Assembly (NCBI GenBank): GCA_019359075.1
Contig: JAHHIB010000087.1
Coordinates: 1-36,958 of the forward strand
Length of the DNA stretch: 36,958 bases
Direction of reading: 5' to 3'
Source: Kalymmatonema hyalinum WJT4-NPBG1
GTDB taxonomy: Bacteria; Cyanobacteriota; Cyanobacteriia; Cyanobacteriales; Nostocaceae
Positions 7,044-15,393 of this stretch are shown piece after piece (within the stretch, counting starts at the first letter, position 1; the number at the start of each line of letters is the position of its first letter). The notes under the pieces are model-generated. The model saw only the letters and a list, made by a program, of their open reading frames with translations, was not told where the DNA came from and did no database searches. A program made the position numbers and the translations under genes.

Positions 7044-8546
7044 TCATGGGTTGAGAGCTACTTGAGGAGTGACTGTTTTTTCCAAAGGAGGAATAGCCGC
7101 AACCATTGCTGTAGATGTTGGTTCAGCCCAACGCACTAACCAAGTGGGTTGTATTCCCAAGAACAATATGATAACTGCCAAGACAAGGGCTGGCATTTTC
7201 TCAGACCATAGAACTTTGGGATAGTAAGCTAAGTTGTTGTCAAGTCTGCCAAAACAGGTGCGGTTAAGGAGGATGACAAAGTAAACTGCGGTTAAGCCAG
7301 TGGCGATGACACACAACAGTGTTGGTATGGGAAAGACAGAAAAACTGCCTTGAAAGGCAATAAATTCTGCAATGAATCCTACCATGCCTGGAATGCCGGC
7401 GCTTGCCATACCACCTAAAACCAGTAAGCTGCTTATCAGGGGTAATCCGCGTATGGGACTCATTAAGCCATTGAGTTTATCCAACTCACGGGTTCCTACC
7501 TTTGCTTCGACAACTCCTACTAAATGGAAGAGGAGGGCGAGGATGATGCCGTGACTCACCATTTGCGTAATGGCACCGATGAGTGCTAAGGAAGTGCTGG
7601 CGGCAGCTGCTAGCAATATATAGCCCATATGACCGATGGAACTGTACGCCACCATGCGCTTGATGTCTTTTTGGGCAATGGCTGTAAGCGCCCCGTATAT
7701 GGCACTGACAGCTCCCCAAATTGCCAAAGTCGGCGCAAGAATACTCCAAGCTTGGGGAAACAGCGCCATCCCAAATCGCAAAATGCCATAAGTTCCTAAC
7801 TTTGCTAGCACTCCACCGAGAAGAATCGCAACGGGGGCTGAAGCTTCAACGTAAGCATCCGGCAACCAAGTGTGCAAGGGAACTACAGGAATTTTAATAC
7901 CAAAACCTAGTACTATGCCTGCAAGTAGAATGATTTGCAGTGCTGTTGATAAGGTTTGGGTGGAGAGTGCATCGTAATTAAAGCTGGTTGAACCTGTGAG
8001 CCAGACTGTACCTAAGAATGTCGCCAGAATTAACGCTCCTGAAACAGCAGTATAAATCAGGAACTTCATGGCAGCATAAGCCCGGTTTTGACCACCCCAA
8101 ATCGAAATCAGCAGATAGAAGGGTATCAATTCCAGTTCGTAGAACAAGAAGAAGAGCAACAAATTCTGTGCGGCGAGCGCACCTGCGACTCCTCCACTCA
8201 CTAATAAGATGAGCGAATAGAAAAGCCGGGGACGTTCGGTTTGTTGACTGCTGCTGTAGATGGCAACCCAGGTCAGCAAACTATTTAAAATGAGCATCAG
8301 TATCGAAAGTCCGTCAACCCCCAATTGATAGCTCAAGCCCAAGGTATCATTCCAAGGTAAATATTCCTGTAACTGCATTCCGGAATTGGAGATATCAAAT
8401 TTCAGCAGTAGGAAAATATTCCAAATAAGAGCTAATCCAGCAACAGTTAAGGCTGTCAAACGAACATTAATTGCAGGAATAGCACGAGGCAATAAACTAA
8501 TAACAGCGGCACCAAAAATAGGCAGCCAAATTAAGGTACTGAGCAT
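7044..8546 (-). CDS. ndhD: NDH-1 subunit 4, NdhD3-type (CO2 uptake)
   Basis: A 500-residue, highly hydrophobic antiporter-like subunit with about 13-14 membrane spans. Family marks are FYELELIPFYLLISIWGG (conserved membrane Glu), VPLHTWLPDAYVEASAPVAI and the DIKRMVAYSSIGHMGYI loop. NdhD couples electron transfer in the thylakoid NDH-1 complex to proton pumping. The variant paired with NdhF3 and CupA belongs to the low-CO2-inducible NDH-1MS form. The number 3 is inferred from the neighbouring cupA, not from a tree. It lies 116 bases after the carbonic anhydrase gene and about 124 bases before cupA, all on the same strand. Confidence 0.9.
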   Translation of the reverse strand: MLSTLIWLPIFGAAVISLLPRAIPAINVRLTALTVAGLALIWNIFLLLKFDISNSGMQLQEYLPWNDTLGLSYQLGVDGLSILMLILNSLLTWVAIYSSSQQTERPRLFYSLILLVSGGVAGALAAQNLLLFFLFYELELIPFYLLISIWGGQNRAYAAMKFLIYTAVSGALILATFLGTVWLTGSTSFNYDALSTQTLSTALQIILLAGIVLGFGIKIPVVPLHTWLPDAYVEASAPVAILLGGVLAKLGTYGILRFGMALFPQAWSILAPTLAIWGAVSAIYGALTAIAQKDIKRMVAYSSIGHMGYILLAAAASTSLALIGAITQMVSHGIILALLFHLVGVVEAKVGTRELDKLNGLMSPIRGLPLISSLLVLGGMASAGIPGMVGFIAEFIAFQGSFSVFPIPTLLCVIATGLTAVYFVILLNRTCFGRLDNNLAYYPKVLWSEKMPALVLAVIILFLGIQPTWLVRWAEPTSTAMVAAIPPLEKTVTPQVALNP

Positions 8547-8593
8547 AGATCGATTTGAGTCAAAATAAAATTTGAAAATTTGTTAGTAAGATG

Positions 8594-8634
8594 ACTGACG
8601 CAGAGAAGACAGAGAAAGGGGTTTTTGCGTCAGT
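8594..8634. other. Hairpin between the carbonic anhydrase and ndhD genes
   Basis: Arms ACTGACGCA (8594-8602) and TGCGTCAGT (8626-8634) are perfect 9-bp complements around a 23-base loop. The loop holds the GCAGAGAAGACAGAG-type dispersed text. On the minus strand no T-run follows. It could be a repeat footprint or a site of mRNA processing. Confidence 0.5.
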
Positions 8635-8662
8635 ATTAAGTGGCTGGTTAACGCGTCTATTA

Positions 8663-9379
8663 TTAACTCACTATAGTCACTGTACCATTGTCTAAATCGT
8701 AATAACCACCTACAACTTTCAATTTTCCTGCATCAATTAACTGAGAGAGAACACTTGATGCTTTCAACTTTTCGACTTGCATCAAAATATTCGCTTTACA
8801 GGCGTTTTCTAGCTTATCACCTGGTAAGTTTTTTGATTTTTCAACACTGGGTTTAATGGCATCAATCAAACTGCCAATTTGACCAGGAACTTGAGCACCT
8901 TTTATCGTGGCATCTACCGCGCCACATCTTTCATGCCCTAATACCATGATGACTTTTGAGCCTAATACTAAGCTGCCAAATTCTAAGCTGCCAATCTCTT
9001 CGGCAGTGGCAACATTACCAGCAATCCTGCAGACAAATAAATCTCCAAGCCCTTGGTCAAAAACAATTTCAGATGGGACTCGTGAATCGGCACATCCGAG
9101 AATAGATGCAAACGGCTTCTGAGCTTTTGCGACTTCAACAAGACGTGTCTGAGTTTGGTTAGGGTTGCGACGTTTTCTTGTCACAAAGCGTTGATTTCCC
9201 TCGATTAACGATTGCAGAGCTTGCTCCGGATTTATGTCTTTTTGTTGTGCTACAGCTGGTTCAGAAACCATTAACTTGGAGCCAATTCCTGCTGTTAATA
9301 CCCCTGTTCCTATTGCTCCTGCACCAAATTTGAACAAAGTTCTTCTGGAAAGATTGCCCTTCTGTGTTTTTCTGTTCAT
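8663..9379 (-). CDS. Secreted (Tat-signal) beta-carbonic anhydrase, EcaB-like
   Basis: A 238-residue protein. The N-terminus has a twin-arginine signal (SRRTLFKFG at 11-19), a hydrophobic stretch and a likely AVAQ cleavage site near residue 45. The mature part is a beta-carbonic anhydrase with zinc ligands Cys96, His149 and Cys152 and the Asp98-Arg100 dyad (CADSR, GHERCGAVD). It interconverts CO2 and bicarbonate. The signal places it in the periplasm or thylakoid lumen, as for the cyanobacterial EcaB group. It lies between ndhF and ndhD on the same strand (gaps of 123 and 116 bases), suggesting it serves the NDH-1MS CO2-uptake complex. Enzyme class is certain; the partnership is inferred. Confidence 0.9.
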   Translation of the reverse strand: MNRKTQKGNLSRRTLFKFGAGAIGTGVLTAGIGSKLMVSEPAVAQQKDINPEQALQSLIEGNQRFVTRKRRNPNQTQTRLVEVAKAQKPFASILGCADSRVPSEIVFDQGLGDLFVCRIAGNVATAEEIGSLEFGSLVLGSKVIMVLGHERCGAVDATIKGAQVPGQIGSLIDAIKPSVEKSKNLPGDKLENACKANILMQVEKLKASSVLSQLIDAGKLKVVGGYYDLDNGTVTIVS

Positions 9380-9454
9380 CGTCTTTTTCTGATACTTCTA
9401 CTTGCTCATTATTAATTATTTCTTATTAATGGTTTATTGTAAATTTATTCCTTT

Positions 9455-9482
9455 GTAAGGGCGCAAGGCTTTGCGCCCTTAC
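9455..9482. other. Palindromic hairpin between ndhF and the carbonic anhydrase gene
   Basis: GTAAGGGCGCAAGG (9455-9468) faces CTTTGCGCCCTTAC (9469-9482), giving a stem of 12-13 bp with almost no loop. This GGGCGCAAGGC-type hairpin has the look of a dispersed cyanobacterial repeat. It could partly terminate or process the ndhF message. Confidence 0.55.
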
Positions 9483-9502
9483 TCCACAAAGGAATCCCAA
9501 AA

Positions 9503-11365
9503 CTAAAACACCAAATCTAAAAACTGAACTCCCCAGTATTGCCAACTCACAAGCATTCCTAAAACTCCTACTCCCAACAGCACAGTAAATGCATAAAACT
9601 GGGTTTGTCCTGAGGTGCTGTATTTCAAACCTTCTCCACTCAATATGGAAATTAAGCCAACTAAGTTAACAATTCCATCAAATATTAAGCGGTCAATCAT
9701 ATCGGCAAGTTTTGAAATCAGGTCAACACCCAAAACTATGCTCACCCGATACAGTTTCGGTGTGTAGAAGTCGTATGCTAGCAAGTCTTGCAAAGGTTTC
9801 AGTGGGAGACGAACTGGTTTGGGAACAGCATTGCCCAGATAAATGACACTGCTGATGCTGCAACCAAAAACACTCGACCAAACCAGCAGTAGTGCGACAT
9901 CTTTGTTAAGATCTGCCCAAGTTGGTAGCAGTGATAAGCTTTGCAACACCAAAGGTAAATGGAGAGTAAAAGCAAGCAAAATAATCATGGGTAGAGCCAT
10001 TTGCCAACTCACTTCCGGAGAGCGATCGCTCATTTGCTTGGGTTTCCCACCAAAAATTAAACTGAATTCCCTTGTTAAACTGAAAGCTGTCAAAGCGTTC
10101 ACCGCTATCACCACTCCCACTAGCCAAGGTTGCGTTTCCCACAGCCCCGAAGCTAATTTCAGCAATGCCCAAAAGCCGCCCAACGGTGGAAACCCAATTA
10201 ACGCCAGAGTCCCTACTACATAAGCTATGCCTGATACTGGACGGCGTGACCAAAGTCCTCCTAAAAGGGTGACATCTTGAGTGATGCTGTTCCAGATAAT
10301 GGCACCAGTACTCATGACTAAGAGTGCTGCGGCTAAAGCATGAGTCAGTACTAACAAGAGTGCTGCTTCGTTTTGTTGCGTTCCTACGGCGATAAACACC
10401 AAACCCATGTAGGTACTCACGGAATACGATAAGCAACGTTTGATGTCAATTTGGGCGATCGCAATCAAAGAACCACCCACTGCTGTCACTGCACCAATAG
10501 CCACCATTGCAGAACTGGCGAAGGGCGACAAGCTAAAAACAGGTTGCAGTTTAATCAGGACCCAAGCACCAGTCGCAACGACCACTGAATTCCGTAAAAT
10601 CGTACTGGGAACAGGTCCTTCCATCGCCTCATCCAACCACAAATGCAAGGGAAACTGGGCGCACTTACCCATCGGACCTGCAATTAATGCCAGACACACT
10701 AACGTTATCAAGGTTGGGTTTACATTGGCAGTAGCCGCCCACTCCGCGAGTTCCGTATAGTTCCAAGTCCCTGCTAGGGGGAATAAACCCAATACCCCCA
10801 TCAGCAGAAATAAATCTCCCACCCGCTTGGTTAAGAAAGCATCTCTAGCACCCGTCACAACCAAAGGCTGGCTAAACCAAAGTCCTACTAATAAGTAAGT
10901 TCCTAAAGTTAGGACTTCCAAAATGACATAACTGAAAAACAAAGAGTTGCATAATGCAAGGGCGCATAGCCCAGCTTCAAACAAACCCAACAGTGAATAG
11001 AAGCGTGCCCACCCCCAGTCCATCTCCATATAGCCGACAGCAAAAATTTGTGCCAGCAAATTCAAGCCAGCAATGACAACCATTGCGGCGACACTTAATG
11101 AGGAGATTTCTAAATCAATAGAGAGGTTTAAACCAGCCGTACTCAGCCAAGGTATAGATATCTCATACGGCGGTTGATTCCATGTTGCTGGTAATACAAG
11201 AGCAGCATGAACAAACGCAAAAAACGTCATAACCAAGTTGATGTAACCCGCTGGTCTTGGTCCCGTGCGTCGAATGATTCCTGGAGACCAAGGCACGGCT
11301 AAAAGCCCGCCAATCAAGGCATAGCAAGGTACTAACCAAACGGTTTCAAGCAGGAAATGAGCCAT
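9503..11365 (-). CDS. ndhF: NDH-1 subunit 5, NdhF3-type (CO2 uptake)
   Basis: A 620-residue polytopic protein. I chose the ATG at 11365 because GAGGAGAG stands just before it and the protein then begins MAHFLLETVWLVPCYALIGG; the longer reading adds 21 unlikely residues. It has many membrane spans plus a C-terminal extension, as expected for NdhF. The conserved loop reads HLWLDEAMEGPVPSTILRNS, where respiratory NdhF has [20 protein letters not shown]; the change from Ile-His-Ala to Arg-Asn-Ser is, as far as I recall, typical of the CO2-uptake paralogues. It is the first gene of the ndhF-carbonic anhydrase-ndhD-cupA run. F3 versus F4 is not settled beyond the cupA context. Confidence 0.88.
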   Translation of the reverse strand: MAHFLLETVWLVPCYALIGGLLAVPWSPGIIRRTGPRPAGYINLVMTFFAFVHAALVLPATWNQPPYEISIPWLSTAGLNLSIDLEISSLSVAAMVVIAGLNLLAQIFAVGYMEMDWGWARFYSLLGLFEAGLCALALCNSLFFSYVILEVLTLGTYLLVGLWFSQPLVVTGARDAFLTKRVGDLFLLMGVLGLFPLAGTWNYTELAEWAATANVNPTLITLVCLALIAGPMGKCAQFPLHLWLDEAMEGPVPSTILRNSVVVATGAWVLIKLQPVFSLSPFASSAMVAIGAVTAVGGSLIAIAQIDIKRCLSYSVSTYMGLVFIAVGTQQNEAALLLVLTHALAAALLVMSTGAIIWNSITQDVTLLGGLWSRRPVSGIAYVVGTLALIGFPPLGGFWALLKLASGLWETQPWLVGVVIAVNALTAFSLTREFSLIFGGKPKQMSDRSPEVSWQMALPMIILLAFTLHLPLVLQSLSLLPTWADLNKDVALLLVWSSVFGCSISSVIYLGNAVPKPVRLPLKPLQDLLAYDFYTPKLYRVSIVLGVDLISKLADMIDRLIFDGIVNLVGLISILSGEGLKYSTSGQTQFYAFTVLLGVGVLGMLVSWQYWGVQFLDLVF

Positions 11366-11399
11366 GAACTCTCCTCTAAATTTGCAGCATAACAGAACG

Positions 11400-11419
11400 C
11401 GGTTGTCAACTAACAACCG
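11400..11419. promoter_or_regulatory. Inverted repeat in the ndhF leader
   Basis: CGGTTGT (11400-11406) and ACAACCG (11413-11419) are perfect 7-bp arms with a 6-base loop, 35 bases upstream of the ndhF ATG. It could be an RNA hairpin in the leader or an operator. The match to a known regulator site was not established. Confidence 0.35.
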
Positions 11420-11571
11420 TTGCTTCAAATAAAGCAGATATGCGAATTGAAAATTTAATTTTTATTTAAGCTTCTTAGATCATAGATTACCGTTTATCAC
11501 TACAAAAGGGAATAAGTTAGCTAAATAATTAATAGATGTTTACTCTAATAAATTCTTATACTTTTGAAAAT

Positions 11572-11586
11572 CAATAGTTACTATTG
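11572..11586. promoter_or_regulatory. Possible operator upstream of ndhF
   Basis: CAATAG-TTA-CTATTG is a perfect palindrome with a 3-base centre about 207 bases upstream of the ndhF ATG, in AT-rich DNA. LysR-type regulators (NdhR/CcmR, CmpR) control such operons in other cyanobacteria and bind AT-rich dyads. The link here is a guess. Confidence 0.25.
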
Positions 11587-11662
11587 TTATTTATCTATAG
11601 TAGTTCGATAGAAAAAAGCAGAGACACAACGAATTGCGTCTCTTTTATGCTTTTCGCTTGAA

Positions 11663-11863
11663 TTAGTAGATTATTTCTACGACTGCTTGCCCATTTTCTG
11701 GTAAACTGTACACAACCATAGCTGAGGGCTGCGACAACTGACTGATAGGTGCGGGTTTCATTTCGCCCCGAAAGTCCAGCAGTTGCACAAGGAGGAGGTA
11801 GGCAATTGCCAAAATTATGGAAATCGCACCTGTGATAATTGCAACTATTTTTCCACGATTCAT
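11663..11863 (-). CDS. Small single-TM hypothetical protein (66 aa)
   Basis: It begins MNRGKIVAIITG; AGGTAAG lies just upstream of the ATG at 11863. One membrane helix spans about residues 5-28 and is followed by a short soluble tail that ends VVEIIY. The positive N-terminus suggests the tail faces outside. The family was not recognised. It lies between the divergent leader of ndhF and the polysaccharide locus and does not obviously belong to either. Confidence 0.6.
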   Translation of the reverse strand: MNRGKIVAIITGAISIILAIAYLLLVQLLDFRGEMKPAPISQLSQPSAMVVYSLPENGQAVVEIIY

Positions 11864-11932
11864 CAGTCTTACCTGCAATAGGAACTATTGTATTATGCCT
11901 ATAGTAAGATTGCGCTCGCACATCCTAGAGTG

Positions 11933-12928
11933 TTATATATATTTTTTTTTCGGGCTAACAAGGTTATCTATTATTGAATTGAAGAACTTTTGGACCAACA
12001 GTATACGACAAGCAATTCTTTCAGTAAGACGAAAGCCACAAATACTTTGGACAAGACGATAAAATGGTCTTTGAGAGTTTCGCTTAAAATCAGGAAACAG
12101 AATTAAAGCTTCTTCTAACAATCGTATGTATTGTGAGTAGTTGTCAATCAACAAAGAATCTCTAGCCAGTTCAAAGTAAGATTTAGCTAAGGCATACCGA
12201 TACCTCATCGTCAGTTGGTTCATTTGTATCAGTTTTTTTTCTGCCTTTTCTAAGACTGCATAGTGGCTTTCTATCCAGCGAGGGGCAGAGCTACTAGAGA
12301 CTGTGACATTGCCATATCGTCTATAGATAGAATAACAGCCAGGTTGATAGACGACTTTGGCACCATTCATGGCGACTGATAAAAAGAAATCTCTATCCTG
12401 TGCAGCAGGCAACCTTTCATCCCAACCACCACTCTTTTCAACAACAGTTCTCTTATATAGTAAAGAAGCAACAGCAGTCCACCAATTGGCAAGCAGAGAC
12501 TCAAGTATATCTATTTGTGTTCCAGCAATCTCTACTTTATCTAGAAAACTTGTGCCATCAGGCAAATGATGTTTGTGTCTCCAATCACCATAAACAACAT
12601 CCGCTCCAGTTGTTTCTAGAAAATGCACTTGCCTTTCGATCTTTTCTGGTAATATATAGTCATCAGCATCCAAAAACTGGATATACTTCCCCCTAGATAG
12701 AGTAAAAGCTCTGTTTCTGGCGTGATTTCCCCCTTTATGAGGCAAACTTTCGCAAATTATTTTTTTTTCAAATCTTTTGATAATTTCCCAAGAATTGTCA
12801 GTTGAACCATCATCAATGACGACAATTTCAATATTAGAATAGGTTTGTTGTAAGCAGTTATTAATTGCCTCTGCTATCCATCTCTCTGCATTAAAGCAAG
12901 GTATAATGACTGAAACAAGAGGTGGCAT
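11933..12928 (-). CDS. Family 2 glycosyltransferase
   Basis: A 331-residue protein with the GT-A fold marks: VSVIIPCFNAERWI at the N-terminus, DDGSTD (39-44) for nucleotide-sugar binding and FLDADD (85-90) for the metal site; QDRDFFL further on matches the acceptor/base region. It transfers a sugar from a nucleotide sugar to a growing glycan on the cytosolic face of the membrane. The C-terminal ~100 residues are helical and unassigned. It is the last gene of the polysaccharide locus, 88 bases after wzt, so it probably helps build the glycan that Wzm/Wzt exports. The sugar is unknown. Confidence 0.88.
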   Translation of the reverse strand: MPPLVSVIIPCFNAERWIAEAINNCLQQTYSNIEIVVIDDGSTDNSWEIIKRFEKKIICESLPHKGGNHARNRAFTLSRGKYIQFLDADDYILPEKIERQVHFLETTGADVVYGDWRHKHHLPDGTSFLDKVEIAGTQIDILESLLANWWTAVASLLYKRTVVEKSGGWDERLPAAQDRDFFLSVAMNGAKVVYQPGCYSIYRRYGNVTVSSSSAPRWIESHYAVLEKAEKKLIQMNQLTMRYRYALAKSYFELARDSLLIDNYSQYIRLLEEALILFPDFKRNSQRPFYRLVQSICGFRLTERIACRILLVQKFFNSIIDNLVSPKKKYI

Positions 12929-13016
12929 ATCTTTATTCCTGACTTCTAAACGACGTGGGGAATAAGCTAAGTTGGAAATGAATGCTTTATATCTGCACCA
13001 GTTTCTTACCTTAGGC

Positions 13017-14294
13017 TTACTTATTCATGACTTTCCATTTTCGGGGCTGATAAAATAACGATTGGCTTGTCACCTTACTTGCCTTGACTGCAAATCTAAA
13101 AGATTCGACAATATCAAAAGAGCAGATGCCCTCTTTTATGTATATTTTGGCGCTGTATAAACCAGGTAACAAGCAACAGTAAGGCATTTGCATTTGGATC
13201 TCACCTTTCCCAGGAAGTATTTTGAGCAACTCATTATCACTTCCGGAGGTTATATATAAAATCCGTTCATTTTGTCCAGATAAAGCTGTAATTAAGACAC
13301 CGATATTTGCATTATCGATTGTTTTATGTGCTTTGCATTCTATGCACAAATAAGCTGGTTCTCCACAAAGAGGAGTTGCAAGTAATTCTCCTTGCTCATC
13401 TTTGAAGTGAAGGGAAACAATGTCAACACCCAAACTTTCATTGTTTGGTTTTTCTGGTAAGTACATGACTCCTAGAGGTGCCTCTGTTCCTCCTAGGCTG
13501 AGATCTTCTTCATACTTGCGAATCACTGCTTCTGTCTCTCCAGAAGTAATCAACTTCCCTTTTTGTAAATAAATAGAAGACTCGCAGACATTTAAGACGA
13601 CATGAGCATTGTGAGAAACTAAGATAAAAGCTGTTCCATTTTCGCGCAGCTTTGCTAGTCTTTGGTAACACTTCATTCTAAAAGAAATATCACCCACAGC
13701 TAGCACTTCATCAATGAGTAAAATATCTGGTTCTATGTAAACAGCACAGGCAAAACCTAGCCGTGCAGCCATACCAGAACTATAAGTTTGTACGGGAGCA
13801 TCAATCGCATCTGCAATTCCGGCAAAGTCTATCACATCTTGAAATCTCTCTTCGATTTCTTTGGTTGAGAGACCTAGCACTGACATATTTGCATAAATAT
13901 TTTCTCTTCCTGTTAAGATAGGATTAAACCCTGCACCGAGAGCAATTAACGGAGCTACCCTACCCTTAACTTTTAGAGAACCAGTATCCGGCTTAATCAA
14001 ACCACTAATGATGCGCAGCAGTGTACTTTTTCCGGCTCCATTTGAACCAACTAAACCTAGCGCTTCTCCTCGTCGTAGTTGAAAACTAACATCTTTAAGC
14101 GCCCAAAATTCTTTTGTTCTTAAAGTATCACTTTTTCTTCTTCCTCCTACCAATTCTGTGGCAATATCCTGAACACCATACAATAAAGAGCGTTTTAAAT
14201 CTCTACAAAACTTTTTAGAAACGTTGTCAACTGAAATAACAATTTCAGTATCCTCAGGAGTCACAGCAACTTCTTTTTCTATCAAATTAGTCAT
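13017..14294 (-). CDS. wzt: Polysaccharide ABC exporter ATPase, Wzt-type
   Basis: A 425-residue protein. The ABC domain has Walker A (GSNGAGKST, 83-91), a signature YSSGM (171-175) and Walker B ILLIDE (191-196). Residues from about 270 to the end form a beta-rich C-terminal domain like the Wzt carbohydrate-binding domain, which recognises the finished polysaccharide before export. It pairs with the permease gene just upstream, with only two bases between stop and start. Substrates of such transporters are O-antigen, capsule or teichoic-type glycans; in a cyanobacterium, a surface polysaccharide is likely. The symbol is by role and not species-specific (TagH/RfbE is the same class). Confidence 0.85.
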   Translation of the reverse strand: MTNLIEKEVAVTPEDTEIVISVDNVSKKFCRDLKRSLLYGVQDIATELVGGRRKSDTLRTKEFWALKDVSFQLRRGEALGLVGSNGAGKSTLLRIISGLIKPDTGSLKVKGRVAPLIALGAGFNPILTGRENIYANMSVLGLSTKEIEERFQDVIDFAGIADAIDAPVQTYSSGMAARLGFACAVYIEPDILLIDEVLAVGDISFRMKCYQRLAKLRENGTAFILVSHNAHVVLNVCESSIYLQKGKLITSGETEAVIRKYEEDLSLGGTEAPLGVMYLPEKPNNESLGVDIVSLHFKDEQGELLATPLCGEPAYLCIECKAHKTIDNANIGVLITALSGQNERILYITSGSDNELLKILPGKGEIQMQMPYCCLLPGLYSAKIYIKEGICSFDIVESFRFAVKASKVTSQSLFYQPRKWKVMNK

Positions 14295-14296
14295 GA

Positions 14297-15172
14297 TTAA
14301 GAACTCACTCTCTCAACAACGAAAGGCATAGCAAGACGAAATACAATCCAAGTTAGTAGTAAACCAACAAAGGAAAGCCCACTTACCACCCAAAATCCTA
14401 AAGGGTTTGATACGACTCCTGTGGTTGCTAACTCTCGCGTTGTTACTAGTAAAGGAGTGACGGGATTAAGCTTGACTAAAAACCCAAAGGTTCCTTGGCT
14501 GGGAACTGGATAGACAACTGGAGTCAAGAATAGCCAAAACCCAGTCACTAAAGTTATGCCTCTAGAGACATCTTGATATAAAATTCCTAAAGGAGCTAAT
14601 AAAACACCGAAAAATGTTCCTAAAATAACTAAGTGAATTAAGGCAACTGGCACTAAAATCACTGTCCAAGTAACAGGGATATGAAACCAGATGAACAATG
14701 CCACTATTAAAATAACCTTGATGGCAAAGTTAAAAAAGACTTCTCCTACCTTTGCCAAAATGAGTGCTTCGCGGGGAAAGTTGACTCTGGCTAGCATCGG
14801 TTTTGCCACTGTCACTGCTTGCACAGGACCATTTAACGCTTCTACAAATGTCTGCCATAGTGCTGTACTAAATATGACATAAGCTGGATAAGGGATATCT
14901 GTTGTGCCAATATTAATAACATTGGCATCATTAGCAAGGGTGAATCCAGTAGCCATGACAATTGGTGGTAGAAAAGCCCAGGCGACTCCTAAGAATGATT
15001 GACGATACTGGGCGCTGATATCGCGTACCATTAATCGCCAAGCAAGTTCGCGAGAAGCTAGCAAGTCTCGCCACATTTGTTGGAACAATTCACGAGGACG
15101 CCTCAGCTGACTTTCTGGTGTATAAACAACTTCAGCAGGCGGTTGAGATTTGAGAACCTTATTGTGCTTCAA
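14297..15172 (-). CDS. wzm: Polysaccharide ABC exporter permease, Wzm-type
   Basis: A 291-residue ABC-2 permease with an amphipathic cytosolic N-terminus (SRELAWRLMVRDISAQYRQS, then FLGVAWAFLPP) and about six membrane spans. The motif order matches Wzm/TagG. It forms the channel through which the ATPase encoded next drives an undecaprenyl-linked glycan across the inner membrane. It belongs to the same operon as wzt (2-base gap). The first 30 residues before the conserved part are polar and variable. Confidence 0.87.
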   Translation of the reverse strand: MKHNKVLKSQPPAEVVYTPESQLRRPRELFQQMWRDLLASRELAWRLMVRDISAQYRQSFLGVAWAFLPPIVMATGFTLANDANVINIGTTDIPYPAYVIFSTALWQTFVEALNGPVQAVTVAKPMLARVNFPREALILAKVGEVFFNFAIKVILIVALFIWFHIPVTWTVILVPVALIHLVILGTFFGVLLAPLGILYQDVSRGITLVTGFWLFLTPVVYPVPSQGTFGFLVKLNPVTPLLVTTRELATTGVVSNPLGFWVVSGLSFVGLLLTWIVFRLAMPFVVERVSS

Positions 15173-15393
15173 AATTTCTTACCCTGCAAAATACTGTATT
15201 TTTTACGTTTGCGTAGGGTGAGCATTGCCCATCATTCACACTCTTAGATTTTGAGTATTTTGGCGTTGGAACTTTGCATATACTAGGAATAGTCACCTCT
15301 CGCGCAGATATAAAGGCGCTCAGAAAACTTTTGCGTCTTTGTATTTATGCGTGAGAAAAACAATGATCATGCATAGATGCAACGCCATAAATA

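Noticed and set aside
9906-10436. 176-codon minus-strand frame inside ndhF
   Set aside because: Shadow frame of ndhF with biased composition and no family features.
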